DNA from: Blasia pusilla
Taxonomy: Eukaryota > Marchantiophyta > Marchantiopsida > Blasiales
Length of the DNA stretch: 64,000 bases
Direction of reading: 5' to 3'
Assembly: GCA_050084515.1 (NCBI GenBank)
Contig: CM114274.1
Coordinates: 10,788,001-10,852,000 of the forward strand
In this document: positions 1 to 12,560 of the stretch, in pieces
Position numbering within the stretch: the first letter of the stretch is position 1
Layout: the number at the start of each line of letters is the position of its first letter
The notes under the pieces: generated by a model
What the model was told of the DNA's origin: nothing
Databases searched by the model: none
What the model saw: the letters and a program-made list of their open reading frames with translations, nothing else
Translations under genes and position numbers: made by a program

Positions 1-150
1 CGAAGGCCATAGTTCGTCCCGGAAAGGCATTCAATGCGCGTAGGGTAGCGCCTACCTCGAGCTGGGTCGGGCCCACGTTTCAGGTTCGGGAGTCCCGGGA
101 TGGAGAGGTCGCGACGGAGGATAAAGAAGTCGCGACGGAGGATAGGGAGG
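1..150 (+). repeat. Left terminal inverted repeat of the MULE (partial)
   Basis: This segment matches the reverse complement of 12812-12961 almost base for base, including the short direct repeats GTCGCGACGGAGGATA. Beyond about base 150 the two arms diverge. The match begins exactly at the window edge, so the repeat must continue to the left. Confidence 0.85.
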
Positions 151-328
151 ACAGCGTCCGAAGACGGACGGCGCGAAACGGACGACCCCCATCCCATCCG
201 TTTCGCGGAACGGACTACGTTCGGTCCGGTTCAAATGACGGAATTTGCCGACGGGTATTAGGGCGGGAATTAGGGGATTCGATCATTTTGGAACGAACGG
301 AGAAGAGCGGGAGAAACCGAACACGGAG

Positions 329-497
329 GGATTAGCATTTCATTACGAGCGGATTAGCATTTGATTACGAGCGGGTTACGTGACGGAACGTGGCCGGACG
401 AAGAGCGCGCGAGGAGAAACACGGAACAAGGAAGAGCGCTTTGTATGCGGAGACCGTGATTAGCTGATTAAGAGCGGATTAACATTTCATTACGAGC
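329..497 (+). repeat. Subterminal short repeats, three copies
   Basis: A 22-base motif beginning GGATTAGCATTT and ending TTACGAGC occurs at 329-350 and 351-372 in tandem and again, with one or two changes, at 476-497. It lies just inside the terminal repeat and upstream of the transposase. Such subterminal arrays in DNA transposons often bind the transposase; that role is inferred here. Confidence 0.6.
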
Positions 498-864
498 TTG
501 ATTAGTTCTAACTCGAACGGTTCTAACTTGATTGATTACGACCTGCGGACCGCGGATTTCAAGCCGGATTAGGCGGATGGGGTCCACTCCGTAACTTTTT
601 CATGTTAGAGATTATTTGCGTCCGTGAGTATCATTTTCCAATTTGCACGTAAGTAGCTATTGGTGCCACATTCGGCCATGGTGATAGATAAAAGCTTAGA
701 TCGTCATCCAGGAAAACATGTCTATTATTATGTGCACTATAATTTTGGTGTTCGGTTCCATTTATGTACTTTCTGGTCTTGCCCAGGTCGAATGGACAGA
801 ATTCACACTTGAAGTTTGCACTTTAATTGGAGCCTGCACTTGAATCCCTGAACAGATTATAGCC

Positions 865-3800
865 ATGGTGAAATTCAAGAAATATTCAGCTGCATTTGAA
901 TGCGATGTTATCCAAAACCCTCTCCCTGGTCCTTTTTTGAGCGAGCATTTGATTTGGTATGGCAATAGAAAAGAGGCATGGATTCCCTCAGATAGGGTTG
1001 AAGACTTCATTCATGGTGAAGAACAAAGACCACATTTCCAGACCACATTTAGGAAAAGGAATACCGACAAATTAGGGAACATACATGTTACAGTTCGATA
1101 CTGGTGTTCATATGGACCCCAAGATCATAGGAATACCGTCTGGACCTCTCTGCCAAGTGAGGTTTTTGATTCAAACCTGCGCTGCAAGGGAGGTAAGGGT
1201 AGTAGGCCAGAAAGCCAAAGTACACGGCTTGGGCTGTCTCAGGGACGTGGATGCCAATTTCACTTTGCCGTTGTAACCTCAAAGGACCGCCCTGGGTGTT
1301 CTATGTTGAGGCATATGCATTCCAAGCATGTCAATAAGGCGGGCTGTATATGCCATGGGGACTTAGACAGGACTGCGGACATTGCGAATGCAATTGTTGC
1401 CCCGAAGTTGAGTTCTCATTGTAGGGATTTTGTTGAACGGTTATTGCGAGTGAACGTGAGCCCCTTAAATATCATGAAGGAGCATAGGAGATGGATTCGT
1501 GAACACATTCACGATAATCCTAATCAGGAACAAGCTTGGGGCAAGGACGCTATGTTAAAACCACAAGATATCCTTAATATCCAGCATTCAATGCGAAGAC
1601 GCGAAGGGGAGTATGATGGAACCGATGACGCCACTGCAATCCAACATTGGGTTGCAGCTCATCTTGAAAATGTCATACACTACAGGGAGGCCATTTCAAG
1701 TTTAGGCCAACCTTTCATCATGGTCATTTCTACACCTTGGATGCTTCAGAATCTTTTGCATCTTGGTAACGGTGGAGCCATCTCCATGGATGCCACTCAT
1801 GGCACAAACACATATGAGGTAATTTCAGGGCCTTAGAACCGTAATGTCATTCTCTTAGAGGAGTTTATAGGCTACATTAGTTCTGTGGTATCATTTGACA
1901 GTTGCTGCATGATCTGGCAGAAATTGTAACATTTGGAACGTTGTGTTCACTTTAATAGATATGTACATGAACAATCGGAATCCTGAACACACTCTTTTCT
2001 ATGTTCACAGTATCAGCTATTCACGTTGCTGGGTTTTGACAAGTTTCAGAACGGATTACCTCTAATATGGGCCATTTTACAGAGGCATCAACATCGGGAT
2101 CTAGTGGATGCATTGGCCCATATCAAGGATTGGGCAGATACATATATGACAAGAGATTTTACGTCGGTTGGTAGCCCCGGTTGGAAACCGTCATGTTTCA
2201 TAGTTGACGACTCCAAAGAGGAACAATCTGCAATCAGAGAAGTCTTCCCTGATGTTCCTATAGACCTGTGTCTATGGCATGTAAGGAAGAATTGGTTAAA
2301 GCAATTGCACCAACAAGTCCGCTATCCAATTACAAAAGCAGACATGAACAGGGACTTGGGTGGTATCATGTACTCACGTGAAGAAGGTATGTTCTATGCG
2401 AGTCAATAATAGTAGTTTGTTTTATTGTTTCTCAACTATGTCCGTTGTGGGAGTAGGGTTCATATTAATTAAGCAATGGTTTTCTGTCCCAGATCCTGTG
2501 GATGTCTCGTATCGTTTCATGCGCAAGTGGGCTGCAACTGAACGTCACTTTGTGAAATACTATTTAAACTATTGGCATCCTAAGATTTTTACTTGGGCAA
2601 AGGGCTATCGTAAGCATGCAAGATCCAACCAAGATACAAATGCCGCGATAGAAAGGTGGCACCACACTCTGAAGATGCATCTCACTTCTAGCATGCCTAC
2701 AAAACCCACCACGAAGCTCATATGGCTTGTGTAGATCTTATGCGGGGAAATAGAAGATTTCTTTTGGTACTTGGGATTTTTGAAACGAGAGGGTATGGTG
2801 AGGAACGAGGCAATTCAGAAAGTCATTCTCATGGCTATTAGAAGGGCAAATGATATCCCAGAGAGCCATGTCACATTTCAATTGGTAGATGGGAGGAAAT
2901 GCGCAATGGTGAAGAGTTGCTCCAAGCCAGACTATTGGCATGATGTGGTTGACTACGACAAGAAAGATGTTGCTTGTACATGTTCTCGTGCCAATGAAGG
3001 ATTCACGTGCAAACATCAGGTGTGTTTCTTGCACCCCAGATTTGGTGATTAAGCTATAGTCCCACTTGAAATCAAACAGTCCTATGTATAAAGTATGTCT
3101 TATTCCTGCACTAGATGTACGAGGATTTTACATGTAGCCTACTGAGACTTTTTAAATTGTATCAGGTGAAGTGCTTATTGTTGAGTGGGCACTCTGAAGT
3201 AGAGTTGTTGTCTTTCCTTGGCACACGTTTTGGTAGCAAAGCCGGTGGGTTGGAAAACATGGTGCAAAGGCATGCACAGGAGCAACATGGAGACACACCA
3301 GTGGAATCAGACTTGTCTTACGATGTTGGTTATCCAGAAGAGGTGCAAGCTACTACTCCTACACTTGTATCACAAGCAACAACTCATGAAGATGTTCGAG
3401 AGATGGTGGAAAAATGCTTGGCCACAGTCATTGGAGTCCCATTCTGCAATGTTCTTCTTGAACATTTGTATGTACTTTTGCAGAAGGATATGGACTCACT
3501 TCTGATCCTGAAGGCGCGGATAGAGACGAACACAGAACTTCCAGAAAATTTAATGAACATTGGACAACACTTCCGTGAACCCTTTGTTGGAGGAAAATCT
3601 CAAGATCGTCGGCTGCGTCGGCGGATGGGTTGGTTTGAGCAGATGCATCAGAGAAGGAATTCACATTCCACACATTCCACACGGAAGAATCAACCCCAAG
3701 AAATAATGAATCAGGTGGAGTCCTTTCCCAGAGTGAAACGATCAAAATATCTGAACATGGAGGCGGAATTGGAAGCAGATGCATGTAATCATCTTGATTT

Positions 3801-3891
3801 GGACGCTATCGTGAGCCAATATGAAAGCGAGGCAACTAAGGAGAATACTCAACAAATCAGAATGGCCTCTGGTAGATACAAGGCCACATAA
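865..3891 (+). pseudogene. MULE transposase (MURA/FAR1-like), four exons, one in-frame stop
   Basis: Exons joined by GT-AG introns are 865-1818, 2011-2386, 2493-3019 and 3166-3891, giving about 860 codons. The N-terminus has a Cys/His-rich zinc-binding segment (near RGCQFHF and CSMLRHMHSKH). The DDE-type catalytic core follows: first Asp in SMDATHGTN at the end of exon 1, second in FIVDDSKEE with LCLWHVRKNW in exon 2, and the Glu in NAAIERWHHTLK in exon 3. A SWIM zinc finger, CTCSRANEGFTCKHQ, spans the exon 3 end. A basic, low-complexity tail follows. An in-frame TAG at 2732-2734 lies between the catalytic Glu and the SWIM finger, so the copy looks dead unless the stop is a sequencing error. 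An overlapping frame (to 4057) may be an older C-terminus after a frameshift. It would cut and paste the element by binding its terminal repeats. Confidence 0.85.
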
Positions 3892-4057
3892 AAACTACAA
3901 AATCAGCACTACTACTAAGAGAACCACTACAGATGTCATACTTGATAGTCTGTTGGATGAAGAGGGATATGTTGCGGAGGGTAGTCAAATGTATGAGTTG
4001 TCAAGAAGACCCGATTATTTGTATGTAGTACAGGATTCCCAGATTCATGATTCATGA

Positions 4058-5915
4058 TTGATGAAGCATTTTCGAATTTCACATATTAGCCACAGAACAC
4101 AAGAAATCTGATGTTCAACATAAAAAAATGTATTCTTTATGTAAGGCCCGGATGTTTACGCACGAGAAATGTGTTCCCTTCTCATGTTCATGTCCACCAT
4201 GTCCCATTTTCATGTACGGTGAGCAATCATGTTATAGTACGCAAGCATCCAAACCATAGTAACCATCGTGTAGGTTAAGTTGTGAACCATAGTAACCGTG
4301 TCTTCACGGTTTTGTATAGTAATAGTTGTATCCGAATCCAATTCAATTAATATTCACGTATCCAAACCTTAGTAATCACCACAGTTGGTTTTCTATGGAT
4401 TCAATCCGTAGTAAACGTAGGATAGTATGTTTGTACCCGAACCACGCGAGGTTCCGCAACACCGTGAGCTTCGCGTTTAGGGGCATGTCCGCACCGCCAC
4501 GCGCTTGTGTCAGTTTTAGGGAACTTCTGTAATATAGTTCTCACTACTTCTATAGTCGTAACTTAAAAAAAACACCTCAGAAGGCCCACGCACCCTACCC
4601 TTGAGGGTCGTGCCTCTTCGTAAACATTTAGCGGTGTGAGGTGACCTTCCCCTAATTAGGGCTTGATTAAAATCGTGTCTAACCAAGATTGTCACAGTGG
4701 ATTGACGATTGGGGGATACGCAACAACAAGGCTAGAATTGAAAGTCCGATGTATGAAGCGAATGCCCTTGAAACACAGCCTTTGAGGTGTTCATGAATGA
4801 ACACCTACATTTCGCTGTTCATACATTTTTCGTGGCACTGCATATATGTCCACTAAACTTGTATTTGCTCTGAGTGTTTCGAACACTTGTCTTTTATTTT
4901 TGAACAGGGTGTCATGGACTCTATCTATTCATGAGCTGATTACACATGAGTGCTTTACTTTCTTGGAAATTCAGGAATCGACAAGCCTGGTGTTCATACA
5001 TCAATCAATTGTGGATTACAAAGTTTACCACCAATTACACGTGGAAGCACATGTGATCATTCATAACATGTAAGACAAATCAGAATAAGCTAAGGAGGAA
5101 TTTGTTTAGGTATCATTCAAGAGTACAATCTTAGGGACAAAGATCAAGAATTCCTCTGCAAGTTGTATGCTTAATTTTATTGACAATGGTATCCTTTTGG
5201 TCCATACCATTTCGTCCACAATAGTTCAGCAGACCATGACCTATAGCCCAACTAAGGTAACCTAACCTTCTTGGATAGACCTTCATAACACAAAAAATGG
5301 TAAGGGAAAATGTGGGCAGAAGCGATACACCAAACGGCCTGCATTGCACCTGCACAAAAAATAAGAACCATAAGTGGAGACATTAAGAACAGAAATCTGC
5401 CCGTTTCACGGGATGTCCAAAGCAGAAAGAGAGAACTTCACAGCCTACGTTCCAAGTAGGAACTCTCCTATACTTACTCTAAGGAATCGCCCTGATCATG
5501 AACTAAGTCCTAAACATCCGCAAAATATGATGATATGAACTCCCGCCAAAATGCTTGAAAATTTCTGCAGAAAGTCACCTGCACACACATACGCTACAGA
5601 AGCATGTTCAAATAGTAGTAACCGTCATATACACAACACATTTGTGAAGAATTGACACCAGGGAAAGTAAGACCAAAGAGAAAAGTGACACCTTACTTGT
5701 GAGTGGTCCAAAGGTATGTCGTCATAATCGCCGAGGAAACACATCAAAAAGTATGACAAGGGCGCAAAATATATAGCAACCTCTGCAATGGCACCCCACA
5801 CACAGGTTTGAGAGATTAAATGCCAATCACCAAATGAAAGGATAATCATAACAGTGAAATCGCATGATACATCTACACACTCACCAAAAAGTCATCCCCC
5901 GTGGTGGTCAAGGAC
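4058..5915. other. MULE interior without a clear gene
   Basis: This is AT-rich filler between the two element genes. Several imperfect copies of CCAAACCATAGTAACC lie at about 4248-4375. The short open frames here have no recognisable domain. The 3' part (about 5130-5915) could contain terminal exons or UTR of the minus-strand gene, but I see no convincing splice-linked coding segment. Confidence 0.4.
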
Positions 5916-8900
5916 TTAGAGACATGCCATCCAGAGGCCGCAATGTTGGAGTGCAGAACTCGGGTAAAGGTGTGGCCTGAAATTCGTCGGCACTAATCCC
6001 TTCAATACCGTCCTACGAAGGTAAGACCAAAGGGTCTTCAAGGTCCATGCCCCGGTCCTTGAGAGTCCCATCTGCAGGGTTCTGAACACATTACAACATA
6101 TCAACACAAGCACAATTACTGGACATGGTCCGAAGACATACAATAAAAAAATATCATCGACAGAATTGAGCAAAATGCAAGACACCTGTTGTGAAGCCAT
6201 CATCATCCTCCTCCTTCGGGATTTTTCTTCTTTAGTCATGCCCTTGGGTGCTCTTTCCATGATTTGTGGATCCGCCTGCAAGACCACTTCATCGGGGGTA
6301 TGCGAGTCTTCAATTGGGCCTTCATCACCTGGCCCATGACTATCCATGACCGGGCTAGAATTACCCAGTTCGACGTCAACTTCCGGGTTCAGTCGGCGGG
6401 ATTTTTGAGATCCTACCGCACCCTTACCTCGCTTCTGCACCTTTTCACCACGCACGTTACGTGTCCGAGGCATTTTTGGTCTCCTCCGCATCTGAATCAA
6501 AACAGTTTCCTCCTCACTCTGCTCGACATGATCTCCCGCAATACCTTCCTCACCACCCTCACTTGGCGCCTGCTCCTCCTGTATCACATGGCGCCCGATA
6601 CTATGCGTGGTGGGTTGGGGACTTGGGAGATGTGTATCACTACAGTCAGAGTCATTGGAATCTATGATTTCCACATCTAGGCCACCCTGCACATCTAGAA
6701 GTTGTTAGAGACAATGTGGAATTACAAGGGATACAATGGGAAATCATGAACTCACAACTCTTCAACAATTCATACTGAGAAATTTGCATGAAATGAAGCA
6801 GCACTATATTTGGACAACCGTATCAGCAAGGGAGCAGCCGACTCCATCCACATACATGCGAGAGACTTTGTCCGTGAACTTGGCAAGAATGCTAGGTTTA
6901 CTCTTCTCTTTCCAGATCTTGTAGTTAAACTTGAAGCGTGGGAGGTAGTACTCCTCACTGATGTACCATGCATGCCTTTGTGCTCGGCGCATTTAATCTA
7001 GAACATGCAGGGAATGTTCAACCTGATGATCTTTGCCTGGTTTCACTCCAAAGATCCCATCGATCTGTTCTGTCTGTCCATGATCCACACCGCGGCTAGA
7101 TGATGGAAAGCGGCCAGGCATCTCCAGTAGGTGGAACGTTGAGCTCTATCTACAGGGATAGTAGAAGGGAGAAGCCTGTGGCCTAACTCAATCCATCCCC
7201 TCATAGTGGTGGTAGGGCACACAAGGGCACCGTCTAACTCCTCTCGGACCTTCTCATACTCATGTATCCTAGCTAAACCTGCCCAAGAGGTATGACCGTG
7301 TTCTTCTGTCATATAGCCCTCAAAAGCAATCAAAAGATCTGGCAAAATGGGCATAGGTACAAACGGGCATGCTGCCCGTTTGGAATGCTCCTTCGCTCTA
7401 CTGAAGAGAGCAGCCTTCTTCTGTTTTCTGCGATGAGCTCAGCGTTGCTCCACGGTGCCTCGCAGACGCAAGTTGGCTGCAGATGGGGTAGCCTGGTTCC
7501 TTGCACAAGGCGGAACATAAATGAATGAAGTTCGGCTATCATAAAGCCCATACACCAAACATTGCTACCATATCACTAACTGCATATGAAAGTTCACTCC
7601 CACCACCCTTACCATCATCTTCATCCTCCATGTCATCTTGGTCGTTGTCTGCTTCCACCTTCTTCTTACCAATCGCCCTTGGTGTTCCAGGCACCGGCCT
7701 CAACCAATGTGATGCAATGTGTGAGTTAAAAGTTTCTGGCCCACGAAAGTACTTGGAGCACAGGCACACGAATTGCTTATGCTCCTTTGAGTAGCAATAA
7801 TGAATCCACTCGACCGAGTCCCGCCAAAGAGAGGTTTGTGCGGCTGGTTTGTCTGGAGGACCTACACTCTTGCCCCTAAATGCAGCAAACATGTTTGCTG
7901 GTTGGGCTTCATCCTGGAGTGTATCCACAATGAGTTCTCACTCACATGCCTACGCACCAACACATACAAGCATACATGTGCTGCTCAAAGTAACCCTAAA
8001 CCCATTCAACCAAAAGCTTCACATGTCCCTAAACAATTGGAATGCAAAGCTGGAATTTAAAAACATACTTCTAAAAATGTAAGCAAAAAATGTAAGCTAG
8101 AATTCAGTATGTAGAATGTAGATACAGAATTCCTCTCGCATCCATACCCCTTACTCTTACCAAAATTTGTAGGATACATATCCTCAAATTCCATCTGAGG
8201 AAAATTCTAGGTTTTGGCTATAATACTATAGCCAAAAGCAGGAATTCTTGGTTTTGTCACCGGGTATACTATATCTGAAAATTTTACAGAATGTCTACTT
8301 CATACAGACACACTAAAAATCTGTATGAACATCGCAGCAATCCGAAGTATGTAAATGTGTCAAGCCCACAAACATAAGAAAACCTACTTCTACCCTAAAC
8401 CTAACATGGCCCACGTGGTCAAGGTCTTGAGGAGCCCCCACTACCTGCCAAACACAAGACGAAAAAGACTCGAATTGGTTAGCCGTGCCAACGGGGAACA
8501 ACAAACATGCATGAGGAATTCAGGTGTACCATGCAAATACCGTAAATGTAATCACGCTAAAATCCGTAAAACAAATAATTCCAGAAGGAAACAAGGTACC
8601 GAGAAATACCCTGGGCTAAATTCAGAAGGGCCATGGAACTCAGTACTTCGGACAAATCTGAAATATGCTCATTCCCAATCGGTGCTTTGTCATCCACATC
8701 AGTCTGGTCGATAAGGTAGATACTTTTAGGAGTAACTCCGATAACCCAAGGAACAGGTTCCTTCTCCTCAGAGGTGGACACTCTCCTCTTTAACCGGATT
8801 GTACAAACAATCTTGGCAAGCATGTTTTGTTTGGATGCCCCCATCAAATGTTTTATGTCCTTAATTCAGACAACATTCATCTTACCTCCCTGGTTTTCCA

Positions 8901-9282
8901 CCACTAGAAATTCAGTCTGTCCCTTCTTCTGGAAGTAAGAGTCTAACCATACATGGTCCCCCACCAACCGGGCCTTGGGTGAGAATGCAACATTAAATCC
9001 AGCATGTATCGCTGCCTGTTCTAGACACTTATAAGTTTCCAACGGAAACCCTAAGACAATCCACTCATCCAAATACATTCTAGAGTGAGGATGCAAGCGC
9101 TTGCACACAATATCAGCTAAAAAAAAATCTGAACTTGAACTGCTATGTACTATGGGGCTGACCCATGTCTGAAGATTGCCTTGGTTCCCTGATAGAAGAC
9201 CAGTTACGTTTTCAGGTTTGTTAACATGAATTCCCAACAACCGCAACCCCTTGGCATCTAAAAACATCGGCTGACCCGACAT
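5916..9282 (-). pseudogene. Unrecognised multi-exon MULE-borne gene with zinc-finger-like motifs
   Basis: Several coding-like segments read on the minus strand with plausible splice sites: about 9282-8610 (start MSGQPMFLDAK, donor at 8609), about 7913-7590, 7520-7330, 7354-7043, 6992-6804, 6692-6185 (donor after ASQQ) and about 6081-5916. One segment has a C2H2-like finger (FVCLCSKYF followed by HIASH). Another has CPFC followed after a frame change by EEHGHTSW. The 6692-6185 segment is acidic with a basic cluster (MRRRPKMPRTRNVRG), which suggests a nuclear protein. Breaks are an in-frame TGA at 8866-8868, a probable frameshift near 7350 and a TAG in the last segment. I do not recognise the family. 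It is not a Ulp1 protease of the kind some MULEs carry. It may be an accessory DNA-binding protein of the element; boundaries are approximate. Confidence 0.45.
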
Positions 9283-9721
9283 GGCCCTAATATGTTGATC
9301 CTTGGTGGCTTTAAATCTACCTCCCCTACTGACTCAAAAAACCTAACTGTCGATGGCGCACTTGCAATGTTACTGATGACCTTCAAACCTACACAACACC
9401 AAAAACAAGGAGAATTCAACAAGCTTCTGAGAACCCTCGAAATAAGACGAAATTCAAGAAGCATCATGTCAAAAAAATACTGCCCAGAGATGATGTTTCG
9501 TGGAATCGATCCATCGTCTCTCGAGTCTCGATGCTCGAGCATAAGCAAAGCAAAGCGTGTCGACGGATGGAAGGAAGGAAGGGTAGCATCATTTACCTGC
9601 CGAATTCGTTTACCTACTAGCAAATCATAGTGACTTAAATGCTAGAATGGTAGGATCATTTATCTGCTAGCACATCAGAATGATTGACAAGAATGTCTAG
9701 GCAAATTCTGATTGCCTTTAT

Positions 9722-9912
9722 TTTGAGCAGAAGCCTGTAGAATCCCAGCACACTCAAACATATCCACAACCCACAATAATCAGGAGGGATAGCAATTCCA
9801 ACCACTGTTGGATTGAAAACAACAAAAGGTGGTAGCTATACCTCGCTCCAGACACAGTTGGATTTAGAGGTCGGATTAAATAACTAAACTTTTAATCAAC
9901 TAAGCACGCGTG
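9722..9912 (+). repeat. Direct repeat left of the subtilase fragment
   Basis: The beginning (GAGCAGAAGCCTGTAGAATC) and the end (GAGGTCGGATTAAATAAC and onward) of this stretch recur close together at 11579-11660, where the ~100 bases between them are missing. The pair brackets the captured subtilase sequence. Confidence 0.6.
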
Positions 9913-10847
9913 AGAATGGACTTGAAGTTAATAGCAGCCTACGCCTTTACCCAACACTATCTTCCAAACGAGTCCTGATTGAGCTTTAACATTTCATGAT
10001 GACACTTGCCATCACAAGATGATGTCTATATCTAGTCTAAATATAAAAAGGCTGAGCACAATTACTGAACGATTTCATGGTACAAGCTATCAATTGAGGT
10101 GGGGCGGAAGTACCACCATTACTCTGTAGACTGTCTATGGCCTTCGGCCGGAACAAGGGTTTACTGTAGACTGTCTGCCTCAATTCACTTTTGACCCTAA
10201 ACAACTAATTCTACATTTCTGACTTATCCCTCACTTTAGGACCCGTATGCTTCCGCACGAATTTACCTTCTAGTAATTCAGAATGATTTAGCAAATCAGA
10301 ATGACTAAGCAAGAGACTTCCACAGATACAAAGGATGCAGCATGCCTAAATATATATAAGCCCAGATTTACGTGTTGGAAATTTGTATAGAAACCCTCCT
10401 TGTCAGAACATTGAAACCAAGATAATTACTTGAATGAGCTTCAACAAATTTCATTAGTAAAAGAGTATGGAAACTGGAAACAAGTTTGACACTAGCAAGC
10501 GATGGTCAACTTCATATGAAACACATGGTAATCCACATCAGACCTCAGAGTCATAAATTATGTGGTGAAACTGTTCTGGAGTCCCATTGAATTCTCATTG
10601 TTTCAACATGTACAAGGCACAGGTACTCGGTGATCGGAAGTGGAATAGATGGTCTTATAGCCAAACTCACGGGAGACGGACGGGACGGGAGGGTAGATCT
10701 GCAGCTTCCACTTCTTTGATAGTCTGCGCACTTGAATCGTGATACGTTCTTGCTCGTTTCTATAAGATCCCAATTTACTTGAGAGAATGTGACTACTCAT
10801 GAATATCCTGATTCTGGCTCATTGTGGTCTAGAAACACATCCAACCT
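9913..10847. other. MULE interior, no gene seen
   Basis: No coding signal is visible. The phrase GTAGACTGTCT occurs twice (about 10126 and 10163). The stretch may be intron or flank of the captured host DNA. Confidence 0.35.
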
Positions 10848-11436
10848 TTGAAAATTCATCTAACGTCATGGATTTCTGAAATTGCTCAGGCGGCCCAAGA
10901 TGGGGTGGATGTCATCAGTCTTTCGATCGCTCCCACCAACGAGGCTGTTTACCTCAACATTTTCGACATAGCTCTTCTCGGGGCAGTGTGCATAGGAGTC
11001 TTTGTAACACAAGCGGTGGGAAATGCAAGTCCAATGCCTTTCTCCACATTTTCATGGAGTCCATGGATAGTTTCGGTGGCTGCAACCTCGAAAGACAGGA
11101 ACTACAGCAATTCCATTACGTTGGGAAATGGCGAGTTAGTACTTGGGGTTGGTCTTGCTAGTAAGTATAACCCAATCCCTACCCAAAATGCTGGCAATTG
11201 AAATGTGACGCTGGCATGGGAGCTCGAATCTTCACTGGGCTAAGTGCCCAATTTCGAATTTCGCTCGACAAAGTGTGAGGTTAATGTGCTGATAGGAAAG
11301 CTGTGTGTATGTTCTTGCAGGTGAAACTCCTGGGAGCAAACTCTACACATTAGTGTCGTCCATAGATGTGAAATTGGTAGATAGTGGTAGTACTGTTCAC
11401 GTTGACGAATGCCAAAACTCTGCCAAACTTTTGTGA
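10848..11436 (+). pseudogene. Captured fragment of a plant subtilase (SBT2-like, peptidase S8) gene
   Basis: Two exon pieces with an intact GT-AG intron (11161-11320, 160 nt) encode a central slice of a subtilisin-like serine protease. The first reads AQAAQDGVDVISLSIAP, then FDIALLGAVCIGVFVTQAVGN, then SPWIVSVAATSKDR and LGNGELVLGVGLAS. The second continues ETPGSKLYTLVSSIDV up to a TGA at 11434-11436. This corresponds to the region around the oxyanion-hole Asn (here QAVGNASP) and the start of the PA domain in plant subtilases. The catalytic Asp, His and Ser regions, signal peptide and propeptide are absent, so no enzyme can be made. The likely true exon edge is the CAG just before GCGGCCCAAG (about 10889). 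The retained intron implies capture from genomic DNA rather than cDNA. Confidence 0.75.
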
Positions 11437-11578
11437 TTCTACTCATTCTAGTGCCGGCAAGAAGAGCAGATTTTAGGGTGAAGACCATCGGCAAGAAGAC
11501 CATCAGAATTTGTGACCGGATGGGTTTCTGCTCTCTATTTATGCACTTCACACCAGATATCGAGGGTTCTAAGTTTAT

Positions 11579-11660
11579 GTTCTGAGCAGAAGCCTGTTGA
11601 ATCCTACTGTTAAGAGGTCGGACTATGTAACTAAACTTTGAATCAACTGCCCACACGTAA
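11579..11660 (+). repeat. Direct repeat right of the subtilase fragment
   Basis: Matches the two ends of 9722-9912 (GAGCAGAAGCCTGT, AGAGGTCGGA, TAACTAAACTTTGAATCAAC) with an internal deletion of about 100 bases relative to that copy. Confidence 0.6.
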
Positions 11661-11873
11661 GCACGAACGAGAGCAGAGAGAGAGGAAGCCGAGCAGAGGT
11701 GGGCGAACGACACCGGAGAGACCACTCACTCACCAGAGGTAAGTGAAGGAGAGCCGAGCAGCCCAGCAACCAAGCAGCCGACCAGAGGTCAGTCGAAATA
11801 TGGAGCTGACGTGAGTGAAGGAGAGCCGAGCGGCCGAACAGAGGTGACCTTTTAGACGCACAATGTGTCGCTT

Positions 11874-12560
11874 AATCCCGATTCACGAACGGCTGTCGCC
11901 TCGTCCGCCTTGAAGATTTCAAGTGAGGGAAGGGCCCTCGGCTATCATGGCCCGATCGAAAGGCGACTTCGTTAGATCGGGAATACAGGCTACGAGTCAC
12001 GTTGCCGAGGACCATCTGAGACTCGCGAAAGCTGCAGAGCAGAGGTGAGCGAAAGCTTTCCGAACAAGACCCGAAAGCCGTCAAGAACAAGACCAGCTGA
12101 GACTCAATCCCGATTCATGAACGGCTGTCGCCTAGTCCGCCTCGAAGATTTCAAGTGAGGGAAGGGCGCTGTCATGGCCCGATCGAACGGCGACTTCGTT
12201 AGATCAGGAATACAGGCTACGATTCCCGGCCGAGGACCAGCTGAGACTCGCGAAAGCTGCGGAGCAGAGGTGAGCGAAAGCTTTCCGAACAAGACCCGGA
12301 AGCCGTCAAGAACAAGACCCAATCTCACTTAATCCCGATTCACGAACGGCTGTCGCCTCGTCCGCCTCGAAGATTTCAAGTGAGGGAAGGGCGCTGTCAT
12401 GGCCCGATCGAACGGCGACTTTGTTTGATCAGGAATACAGGCTACGAGTCGTGGCCGAGGACCAGCTGAGACTCGCGAAAGTTGCGGAGATCAAGATCCG
12501 GAAGACCAGGAAGCCGTCAAGAATGAAACGAACGACAACGAGACCCGGAAGCCGTCAAGA
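11874..12560 (+). repeat. Subterminal tandem repeat, about three ~228-bp units
   Basis: Units begin AATCCCGATTCA at 11874, 12106 and 12331 (spacings 232 and 225). Each carries CGAACGGCTGTCGCCT, a GATCG-rich middle and CCGTCAAGAACAAGACC at the end; the third unit decays into purine-rich CGAGAGCGAG sequence up to about 12720. They lie just inside the right terminal repeat, and no equivalent array is seen on the left side. Confidence 0.8.
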
